In this document: positions 1-6,172 of the stretch, one piece after another
How the letters are laid out: every line of letters begins with the position of its first letter
How positions within the stretch are numbered: position 1 is the stretch's first letter
Assembly (NCBI GenBank): GCA_043784965.1
Contig: JAYVXS010000026.1
Span: 1-24,703, forward strand
Source: JAYTQQ01 sp043784965
GTDB lineage: Bacteria > Bdellovibrionota > Bdellovibrionia > Bdellovibrionales > JAMPXM01
Length of the DNA stretch: 24,703 bases
Direction: 5' to 3'
The notes under the pieces: generated by a model
What the model saw: the letters and a program-made list of their open reading frames with translations, nothing else
Told to the model about the DNA's origin: nothing
Databases searched by the model: none
Position numbers and translations under genes: made by a program

Positions 1-69
1 TTTGAAATTGAATAGGTAGTTTGAAATTGAATAGGTAGTTTGAAATTGAATAGGTAGTTTGAAATTGAA
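1..69. repeat. 19-bp tandem repeat upstream of flgN
   Basis: Three exact copies of TTTGAAATTGAATAGGTAG (1-19, 20-38, 39-57) are followed by a 12-base partial copy (58-69). The array ends about 20 bases before the Shine-Dalgarno sequence of flgN. It may continue left of the window. There are no spacers, so it is not a CRISPR array. Confidence 0.95.
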
Positions 70-101
70 AAAATGAACTATGTTCTTTAAGGATGAAAAA
101 C

Positions 102-620
102 ATGGAAGCAAGAAAAGACGAAATTTATAAACTCCTCTCCGAAAATCTCGATCAATTGATTAAGGCCTATCGAGCACTTCTTGAAATTGTTCGCAAAGAA
201 AAAGATATTTTAGTAACGGCTAAAATTGATGAACTCAATGAAAATAATAAATCAAAAGATGCAATATTGGTCAGGGTGCGTTCACTTGAGAACTCACGAA
301 TGAAATGTGCACGTGACCTAGCTCTTGCTACAGGTACAGATGTTGATCAACCAAGACTCTTGGAGCTTGCTTCAAAACTAGAAGAGAATCAGGGCAATCG
401 GCTTAGAAATCTTCACTCAGTGCTTGATCTTCTAATTAAGCGAGTGAGCGAAGTGAATAAGCAAAATGAAGAGTTGGTAAATAGCGCCCTGAAAAATATC
501 ACAGGTGCGATGTCTGCAATTCGAGATACATTGCAGGCGAAACCCACTTATGCGAAACAAGGCTCGATGTTACCACAAAAATCAGATGCTTCCGGAAACT
601 TGGTGAGTAAAGAGGTATAG
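102..620 (+). CDS. flgN: FlgN-family flagellar chaperone
   Basis: Predicted cytoplasmic export chaperone for the hook-filament junction proteins FlgK and FlgL. The product (172 aa from this start) is almost entirely helical and charged, with heptad-like Leu/Ile spacing through residues 5-135 and a disordered, lysine-containing tail. This matches FlgN in size and character, although FlgN diverges fast and has few fixed residues. The call rests largely on its place directly before flgK and flgL. An ATG at 93 is in frame, but AAGGA at 89-93 is correctly spaced (8 nt) for the ATG at 102, so 102 is chosen. The stop codon lies inside the first unit of a repeat array that fills the gap to flgK. Confidence 0.8.
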   Translation: MEARKDEIYKLLSENLDQLIKAYRALLEIVRKEKDILVTAKIDELNENNKSKDAILVRVRSLENSRMKCARDLALATGTDVDQPRLLELASKLEENQGNRLRNLHSVLDLLIKRVSEVNKQNEELVNSALKNITGAMSAIRDTLQAKPTYAKQGSMLPQKSDASGNLVSKEV

Positions 621-698
621 GCCTTAGGTATAGACGCTTAGGTATAGGCTTGGGTATAGGCTTGGGTATAGGCCTTGGGTATAAGGCCTTGGGTATAG
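614..698. repeat. GGTATAG-based degenerate tandem repeat
   Basis: Seven GGTATA cores begin at 614, 627, 641, 653, 665, 678 and 692, spaced 12-14 bases apart. They are separated by variants of GCTTG, GCCTTG or ACGCTTA. The first core contains the flgN stop codon (TAG, 618-620), and the array fills most of the flgN-flgK gap. Unit length varies, unlike the strict periods of the other arrays in the window. Confidence 0.9.
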
Positions 699-734
699 AC
701 GCTTAGAATTTAGCGCATGATGTGCTAAACGAGT

Positions 735-748
735 AGAGGACAGGATGT
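735..748 (+). promoter_or_regulatory. flgK ribosome-binding site with CsrA-like GGA motifs
   Basis: The flgK leader has GAGGA at 736-740 and GGA at 743-745, the second merging with the start codon. Bases 740-748 (ACAGGATGT) resemble the core of the CsrA consensus ACARGGAUGU, with one base missing. A 9-bp hairpin (709-717 with 721-729, one G-U pair, three-base loop) lies just upstream. CsrA is encoded 2.8 kb downstream and typically blocks such sites. Its action here is inferred. Confidence 0.4.
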
Positions 749-2172
749 CGAAGATCAACGCCATGATGGATATGGGCAAGCGCTCTCTGATGAACTCTCA
801 GACGGCGCTGCAAACTGTTGGTCATAATATCGCTTCAAAAAGTGTTGACGGTTATTCTCGTCAACGCGTTGATCAGGTTACTAATCTTCCGATTGGTGAA
901 GGCAAACTGAGAATCGGTATGGGCGCCAAAGCTGCCGCCGTTAATCGCGTGAACAATCCTTATCTTGAAAGACAAATTGGAGTTGAACGATCCCAGCTTG
1001 GGTATTTATCTGGCAAGCAAGATGCCATGACTCGCGTCGAGTCGATCTATAATGAGCAAGTGAACAAAGGGCTCAATCAGTATATGTCTGAATTCTTCAA
1101 TGCATTTAGGGAGCTTTCAAACAATCCAGAAAGCTTAGCAACTAGGTCGCTTGTGAAAGAAACGGCTGACTACGTAACAAAAGATTTTAAGCGAATAAAT
1201 GCTCAGCTTACCGGAATTCAGGGCGATCTAGATCAGCAAATCAAAACTAACATAAATGAAATCAATGGATTTTCGACAGAAATTGCCAGTCTCAACGAAA
1301 AAATTCAAACAGTTGAGCTCACTGGTGCATCGGCAAATGACGAGCGTGATCGCAGAGATCTATTGGTTAAGAAACTAGGTGAGAAGATAAATATTCGTTG
1401 GGCGCAAGGCGAAGATGGCACGGTGACAGTCTCAGCCGGCAACAATGCTTTACTGGTTGCCGGCTACGATGCCAAACAACTCTTTGTTCAGTCCACTCCT
1501 GAGGATGGAAAAAAGTCTGAGGGCAATTTCGATGTAATGTACAAGAGTTCAGAGTATGCGACTGCATTTAAGGTAACCGAGCAACTTCATGGTGGTTCAA
1601 TTGGTGGCTTGCTTGAAGTGCGTGATACGGTGATCAACGACCTCAAGGATGGCGTTGATGAGATGGCATATAGTCTGGCAGATGAAATCAATGATGTTCA
1701 TTCTAAGGGTTACAATTCTTACAATCAGACTGGCGTAGATTTTTTCGAGCAGCCGTTGGGGGTTAAGAACGCCGCACAGTATTTAAAGGTAAATGGCGAT
1801 ATATTAAAGGATGCCTCGCGCATCGCCGCCGGAGAAGTGCAGGGAGCGTCAGGTGACAATCGCATAGCAAATAAAATTGCAGGTCTACAGTATGAGAAAA
1901 TCTTGTCGGACGGCAATGCAAGCGTGGACGAATATTACAATACGATGGTCGGCAAAGTCGGTGTTATTTCAAAAAAGACCAATAACGCTCACGATGCTCA
2001 AGACGGCATTGTTAAGCAACTAGCTCATATTCGCGAGAGCGTTAGTGGCGTAAGTCTCGATGAAGAGACTACAAAAATGATCGAATTTCAAAAGGCCTTT
2101 GATGCCGCAGCTCGAATTGTAAAAACCGCCGACGAAATGATGGATACGGTTCTGAACTTAAAGAGGCTTTAA
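745..2172 (+). CDS. flgK: Flagellar hook-associated protein 1 (FlgK)
   Basis: FlgK forms the first junction zone between hook and filament outside the cell. The N-terminus has the axial-protein signature (residues about 1-45, including the SLMNSQTALQTVGHNI and GYSRQRVD stretches). The C-terminus ends in the conserved helical segment MIEFQKAFDAAARIVKTADE, which packs with it. The middle (about 200-380) is the variable surface-exposed part. At 475 aa it is at the short end for FlgK. There is no signal peptide, as expected for a protein exported by the flagellar type III system, with FlgN as its likely chaperone. The ATG at 745 has GAGGA 4 nt upstream. Start-site overlap with GGA motifs suggests translational control by CsrA. 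Confidence 0.95.
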   Translation: MSKINAMMDMGKRSLMNSQTALQTVGHNIASKSVDGYSRQRVDQVTNLPIGEGKLRIGMGAKAAAVNRVNNPYLERQIGVERSQLGYLSGKQDAMTRVESIYNEQVNKGLNQYMSEFFNAFRELSNNPESLATRSLVKETADYVTKDFKRINAQLTGIQGDLDQQIKTNINEINGFSTEIASLNEKIQTVELTGASANDERDRRDLLVKKLGEKINIRWAQGEDGTVTVSAGNNALLVAGYDAKQLFVQSTPEDGKKSEGNFDVMYKSSEYATAFKVTEQLHGGSIGGLLEVRDTVINDLKDGVDEMAYSLADEINDVHSKGYNSYNQTGVDFFEQPLGVKNAAQYLKVNGDILKDASRIAAGEVQGASGDNRIANKIAGLQYEKILSDGNASVDEYYNTMVGKVGVISKKTNNAHDAQDGIVKQLAHIRESVSGVSLDEETTKMIEFQKAFDAAARIVKTADEMMDTVLNLKRL

Positions 2173-2199
2173 GTAATAGAAAGAGGCTTTAAGTAATAG
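2161..2199. repeat. Direct duplication of the flgK 3' end
   Basis: AAGAGGCTTTAAGTAATAG occurs at 2161-2179 and again at 2181-2199, a 20-bp period. The first copy holds the flgK stop codon (TAA, 2170-2172), so the repeat copies the last coding bases into the intergenic gap before flgL. Confidence 0.9.
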
Positions 2200-2245
2200 T
2201 TAGAGAGACTGAAGGTTAAGAGAAACTTTAAATGTTTGGAACTAA

Positions 2246-3373
2246 ATGCGAATCGCTGATAAAATGAACTACGAACAAGTAAATACGAATTTGGCGCGTA
2301 ATCGATCTGAGATGTCGGAGTTACAAAATCAGGCGGCGCTACAAAAGAAAGTGACCAAGCCATCAGATGATCCACTTGGTGCGACACGCGTACTCGGCAT
2401 GCGAACCGAGGTGAACGGTAATAATCAGTTTTTAAAGTCGATTTCTGGGGCCAAGGCCTTTTTAGAATACTCCGAAGAATCATTGGGTGAACTCAGCGAA
2501 GCTTTGATTCGCGCCAAAGAACTAGCCATCAATCAGGCCAATGACGCTTCGTCGGGACCAAAGTCTAGAGAATTAGTTGCGGGCGAGGTAGCCCAACTGC
2601 TTTCGCAATCGGTGCAAATCGGCAATCGCAAATTGGGCGATCGATTTTTATTTGGCGGATATAGAACGCAGCAGCCGCCCTTTGATCCAGAAGGTAATTA
2701 CCATGGTGACAATGGTTTAATGGAAATTATTATAGATAAGGAAGCAAAAGTTGCCATGAATATTCCTGGCAATCTTGTATTTTTGGGAAGAGGTTTAAAG
2801 GCTCCTGCGGATGCCGGCCCTGACTCTTCCCAAAATTTTTCTTCTCCGGCAAATTCTTCGACCCAGCCAAATATTTCTCCAAGAGAGAAGCCAGTTCGAC
2901 AGCATAAGACCCAAATAATACCTGATTATGAAATGCCAGCTTTGCGCGCCCCAGCCACAGAAAAAACTAAGATGCTTGAGGCTCCGAACGAGCTTTCAAA
3001 AAAGCAGATAGAGCTAGAGCAGAAACTAGCCGAACGAGGCATCGATATCTTCAGTGTATTGAAAGGTTTTGAGATTGCCCTCAGGACTAATGACAAGCCA
3101 AGTATTCAAGAATCCATAGACAGAATTGATACAGCGCTCGAACAGGTTATACTTTCGCGCGCCGAACTTGGGTCTAGAGTTGGAACTTTGAATGCGGCCT
3201 CTGAAAGTATTTCAAAGGGCACTATTGATGCCCGAACCATGTCTTCGAACATCGAAGACGCGGATACATTTCAATTGGTTAGTGAGATAAATAAATCTGA
3301 AAGTGCACTTAAAGCGACTCTTGCCACATCTGGCAAATTGATCCAGCCGAGTCTTCTTGACTTTCTTCGTTAG
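2246..3373 (+). CDS. flgL: Flagellar hook-associated protein 3 (FlgL)
   Basis: FlgL is the second junction protein, joining FlgK to flagellin. Its N-terminus (MRIADKMNYEQVNTNL, then KKVTKPSDDPLGA) is the flagellin-like FlgL signature. The C-terminus (about 320-375, with SNIEDADTFQLVSEINKSES) completes the coiled axial domain. Between them, residues about 190-250 form a Ser/Pro/Asn-rich linker that looks disordered and is lineage-specific. The product is 375 aa, within the family range. The ATG at 2246 gives the family's usual N-terminus although its Shine-Dalgarno is weak (TTGGA). It lies 73 bases after flgK and is probably co-transcribed with it. Confidence 0.95.
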   Translation: MRIADKMNYEQVNTNLARNRSEMSELQNQAALQKKVTKPSDDPLGATRVLGMRTEVNGNNQFLKSISGAKAFLEYSEESLGELSEALIRAKELAINQANDASSGPKSRELVAGEVAQLLSQSVQIGNRKLGDRFLFGGYRTQQPPFDPEGNYHGDNGLMEIIIDKEAKVAMNIPGNLVFLGRGLKAPADAGPDSSQNFSSPANSSTQPNISPREKPVRQHKTQIIPDYEMPALRAPATEKTKMLEAPNELSKKQIELEQKLAERGIDIFSVLKGFEIALRTNDKPSIQESIDRIDTALEQVILSRAELGSRVGTLNAASESISKGTIDARTMSSNIEDADTFQLVSEINKSESALKATLATSGKLIQPSLLDFLR

Positions 3374-3517
3374 CAATTATAGCTAATGTTTCGTTTCGCT
3401 TTTACCGTAGATGTAAATGACGAGAAAAGTTCAAATCTTGAACAGATCTTGTTTTGAAATTGAGGCCATTTGGTCCCATTTTTCAACTTTGACCTGGATG
3501 TTGAAGGAGTTTGGCTC

Positions 3518-3745
3518 ATGCTAGTATTGACACGTAAACTTGGTGAAAGTATCGCCATTGACGATCATATAAAGATTAGAATCGTCCAAATCAAGGGTAA
3601 GCAAGTCCGCCTCGGAATAGAAGCCCCTAAAGACACCAAAATTCATCGCGAAGAAGTCTATGTCGCCATTCAGAGTCAGAATGAAGAATCTGCTAAATCT
3701 TCTTCTGAAAATACGCGCGCTGTCGCTAAGCTTTTGAAACCATAG
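3518..3745 (+). CDS. csrA: Carbon storage regulator / translational regulator CsrA
   Basis: Small dimeric RNA-binding protein that binds GGA motifs in mRNA leaders and usually represses translation; in many bacteria it controls flagellar mRNAs. The 75-aa product starts MLVLTRKLGE and continues through IKIRIVQIKGKQVRLGIEAP to HREEVY, the complete CsrA core including the RNA-contacting first strand. A tail of about 20 residues is polar and probably flexible. An in-frame TTG at 3470 would add 16 residues, but AAGGAG at 3504-3509 is ideally placed for the ATG at 3518, and CsrA proteins normally start at this Met. Adjacent fliW encodes its likely protein antagonist, so the flagellar-assembly checkpoint known from Bacillus may operate here. 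Confidence 0.95.
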   Translation: MLVLTRKLGESIAIDDHIKIRIVQIKGKQVRLGIEAPKDTKIHREEVYVAIQSQNEESAKSSSENTRAVAKLLKP

Positions 3746-3801
3746 TCCATTTATCTTCGAATTTAAGTCTGGCTCTAACGCAAGGCATGACCCATTCCTT
3801 C

Positions 3802-3830
3802 TAAAGTCTAGTTATTTTTCTTGCCGATTG
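3802..3830 (+). promoter_or_regulatory. Possible sigma-28-like promoter before fliW
   Basis: TAAAGTCT (3802-3809) and GCCGATTG (3823-3830) resemble the flagellar sigma-28 elements TAAAGTTT and GCCGATAA. The gap between them is 13 bases rather than the usual 11, so the match is imperfect. It would give a leader of about 130 nt for fliW. No other promoter is evident in the 221-base csrA-fliW gap. Confidence 0.3.
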
Positions 3831-3966
3831 AAAAAAATCATTCATACTTTTAGGTGTTGAGTTCTGTTTTTTTAAAAAAATCAGTACGCAACTCACCGGT
3901 CGATTGACTTGAAGTGTCTCAATAATTGAGAGCCTTTTTGGTTATCCTCAAGTGGAGGGGGAATCT

Positions 3967-4515
3967 ATGCTCATTCAGACATCAAGATTTGGGCCTGTTG
4001 AGATAAAAGAAGACGATGTTTTGGATTTCTTCGAGGGAATCTTGGGTTTTGCAAATCTTCGCCGATTTGTCTTACTAGATGATCCTCACGATGAGATCTT
4101 TGCGTGGCTTCAGAGTTGCGAGTCGGCAGATATTGCCTTTCCGATTTTAGAACCCGAACTTTTCATTCCAAACTATCAAGTGGCCCTCACTCGACATGAT
4201 GTTGAGGCTATTAAGTTGTCCGCCAATGAACGCACCCGATTTTTCTCAATTATTACCATTCCGAGCGACCCGACCTTGATGACTGCAAATATGAAGGCGC
4301 CGATCGTGATCAATATAGACCGAAAAATAGCTCGGCAATGTGTTCTCCAAGATAATAGTTTGGCAATAAAAGAGCCTATCTTTGCGAAACTTCAGCAGCG
4401 CCTAGTCAGCAATCCACAAGCCTCAATTAAGAGCAAGGCTTCAGATTGGGGAGTCGCAATAAAACTTCCAGAGACGGTAGTTGCTTTACACGCTAATGTG
4501 AATCTGAAAGCTTAG
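3967..4515 (+). CDS. fliW: Flagellar assembly factor FliW
   Basis: FliW binds CsrA and flagellin, releasing CsrA repression when flagellin is exported. The 182-aa product carries the family pattern: an N-terminal TSRFGPVEI strand, the FFEGILGFANLRRFVLLDD block, and ITIPSDPTLMTANMKAPIVINIDRKIARQCVLQD. It is about 30 residues longer than a typical FliW, the extra being a C-terminal tail (about 150-182). A GTG at 3952 is in frame, but GGAGG at 3954-3958 lies inside that extension and is correctly spaced (8 nt) for the ATG at 3967. The stop codon is part of a long perfect inverted repeat. Linkage to csrA and the FlgK/FlgL genes supports the assignment. Confidence 0.93.
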   Translation: MLIQTSRFGPVEIKEDDVLDFFEGILGFANLRRFVLLDDPHDEIFAWLQSCESADIAFPILEPELFIPNYQVALTRHDVEAIKLSANERTRFFSIITIPSDPTLMTANMKAPIVINIDRKIARQCVLQDNSLAIKEPIFAKLQQRLVSNPQASIKSKASDWGVAIKLPETVVALHANVNLKA

Positions 4516-4568
4516 GTACCTGCTTCAAATTGCTGAAGCACTGCTTCAGCAATTTGAAGCAGGTACCT
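4514..4568. repeat. 27-bp perfect inverted repeat at the fliW stop codon
   Basis: Bases 4514-4540 and 4542-4568 are perfect reverse complements separated by one base (C, 4541). The first two bases (4514-4515) are the last two of the fliW TAG stop. No T-run follows (TCACCCCCTC), so it is not a standard intrinsic terminator, but the RNA would fold into a very stable hairpin that could end transcription or protect the 3' end. Confidence 0.92.
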
Positions 4569-4700
4569 CACCCCCTCACCCTAAGACCAAATCTCAATCC
4601 CAAGCTCAAGCTCACTTCGACTCGATCCGATCTAAGATATGCCAGTATGGCGTGACTCTCGGAAGGCTAGGAAGGTTTTCCCCATTGGAAGGGAAGCCAT

Positions 4701-5381
4701 ATGTTTTTGAAATCTCTCTTTTTCTTGCTACTCATTTCACCAATGAGTTTGGCAGCAGATTATTCTATATTTGAGGTCCGCAAGTCGCTTCCGATGGAAA
4801 ACGGTGAGGCTGCATATAAAGACTACTATATAAATGCAGGCAATGAGGCGGGAATTAAAAAGGGAATGTATGTGGGTGTCCTACGAACCTCGAATGTTCT
4901 CGATCCTGTGAAGAATACGAACCAAGGCAGCCTTAAAATTCAAATTGCGAAACTTCAAATTATTCAGGTTGATAAGCATATTAGCGTTGGCAGAATTGCT
5001 ATTCAAAACTCAAATGATGAAAGACCAAGTGTTGAATTTGAAGGAGTTATGATTGGCGATCTGTTGGATATGGACTCAGCAAGCATGGCGGCGCCTGCGT
5101 CGAAGTCAAAACGCAAGGCCGCTGCGGCAGATATGGATTCAGATGAGGATACAAGTCTAACCAAGGCCACTGAGAAAATTTCTTCGGCCAAGGCATTAAC
5201 TTTGGTCGTCGCACAACCCCTGCTTCCTGTGAAATTAGGGGTAGAAATAAAGGCGTCTAATGAAGCAAAAGTACCTCCAGTCGTGAATGCTTTGGCGCCC
5301 GAGATGGTTAAGGTAGCTGTACCGCCACCCTCTCCGCAGTCCAATTTAAATGACGCTAAAAAGGCTGAAAAGACTTTATAG
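4701..5381 (+). CDS. Exported protein with FlgT-C-like segment, unknown function
   Basis: The 226-aa product begins with a clear signal peptide (MFLKSLFFLLLISPMSLA, then ADYS), so it is probably periplasmic or outer-membrane associated. Residues about 45-110 (INAGNEAGIKKGMYVGVLR followed by a VLDP...GSLKIQIAKLQIIQV strand pattern and a GRIA segment) resemble the small beta-barrel of FlgT C-terminal-type domains, in which an 'AGI-KGM' turn precedes short strands. The rest (about 120-226) is Ala/Lys/Ser-rich and low complexity. GGAAGGGA (4687-4694) precedes the ATG well. The position after the flagellar block makes a link to flagellar basal-body or envelope function possible, but this is inference. 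It is probably co-transcribed with the next gene. Confidence 0.75.
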   Translation: MFLKSLFFLLLISPMSLAADYSIFEVRKSLPMENGEAAYKDYYINAGNEAGIKKGMYVGVLRTSNVLDPVKNTNQGSLKIQIAKLQIIQVDKHISVGRIAIQNSNDERPSVEFEGVMIGDLLDMDSASMAAPASKSKRKAAAADMDSDEDTSLTKATEKISSAKALTLVVAQPLLPVKLGVEIKASNEAKVPPVVNALAPEMVKVAVPPPSPQSNLNDAKKAEKTL

Positions 5382-5424
5382 TGCGATCACGCATCATTAG
5401 AAAAATAACGATTGGTAGGTTTAA

Positions 5425-6102
5425 ATGAAAACAAAGAGCTCTCTACTCATCTTGATTTTTACTGCTGGATTATTCAATTTCGCAAAAGCAAGCCCTCTCG
5501 AGGATAAAGCGATCATTCTTCAGGACACGAAGACGAAGCTACAATTTATTCAGGAGGGGACTAAACAATTCTTAGTTTCATTGAATCTTAAAACCGGAAA
5601 AGAAATTAGAAAGCTTATGATTTGGCCTGGCAAGGGCGATGGAAATTTAAGTCAGCTCGTGGAAGTTAAGAAGTCAAAAAAAGTTCAGGTAATAGTTTTA
5701 AATGGATTAGACGGCGACTACTCATTTTCTGAAATTATAGCATGGAATCCTGAGTCTGGTGCTTTGGTACATTTGCTTAGTGAGGATAGTTTCAGTATGG
5801 CGATCGATTTACGTAATGAAGTTGAGCTTGAATTGCAATTGGCTCAAAAAGAAGATGCGCCTGACGTCGGCAGCGTTCAGCTCATTTCTAAAACCGACAA
5901 TAAGAATTGCGCTGAATTGATTTCACAGATTTCAAAGATTGATGCAGAGAGAACTGCAATTGTTAAGCGGGCCGGAGCCATACCAAAAGGCAAAGATTCA
6001 GAAAAAATGTCACAGCTTTCTAATAAAAAGGCCAAAATAGCGCCAAAAAAATTCAGCTTCAATTTGAAAGATTTTGCAAAGGTAAAAGTGAGTTGCCAAT
6101 AA
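5425..6102 (+). CDS. Exported protein of unknown function
   Basis: Unrecognised 225-aa protein. It has an N-terminal signal peptide (basic MKTKSS, hydrophobic LLILIFTAGLFNF, cleavage likely after AKA or AKAS). The first two thirds is predicted beta-rich, with repeated short strands (LVSLNLKTGKEIRKLMIWPG, KVQVIVLNG, LVHLLSED), reminiscent of the blades of beta-propeller or WD-like periplasmic proteins, though no repeat is regular enough to name. The last part (about 155-225) is lysine-rich and contains two of the three Cys of the mature chain. It lies 43 bases after the preceding exported-protein gene, so the two probably form an operon. No function is proposed. Confidence 0.7.
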   Translation: MKTKSSLLILIFTAGLFNFAKASPLEDKAIILQDTKTKLQFIQEGTKQFLVSLNLKTGKEIRKLMIWPGKGDGNLSQLVEVKKSKKVQVIVLNGLDGDYSFSEIIAWNPESGALVHLLSEDSFSMAIDLRNEVELELQLAQKEDAPDVGSVQLISKTDNKNCAELISQISKIDAERTAIVKRAGAIPKGKDSEKMSQLSNKKAKIAPKKFSFNLKDFAKVKVSCQ

Positions 6103-6172
6103 GCTTAAAAGTTGTATCAATGCCCTTATTACGTAGACAAAGATAAATTCATTCGCCAATCTTTAGACCATT

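Noticed and set aside
3453..3463. TTTGAAATTGA before csrA, shared with the 19-bp repeat at 1-69
   Set aside because: An 11-base AT-rich match can occur by chance in this composition, and the rest of the unit is not shared.
3470..3517. N-terminal extension of CsrA from a TTG
   Set aside because: The AAGGAG ribosome-binding site lies inside the extension and the family starts at the ATG at 3518.
4514..4568. Rho-independent terminator after fliW
   Set aside because: The stem is strong, but the following bases are C-rich with no T-run, so I list it as an inverted repeat only.
5003..5344. Minus-strand frame opposite the first exported protein
   Set aside because: Low-complexity complement of an Ala/Lys/Ser-rich coding segment, without a start signal.
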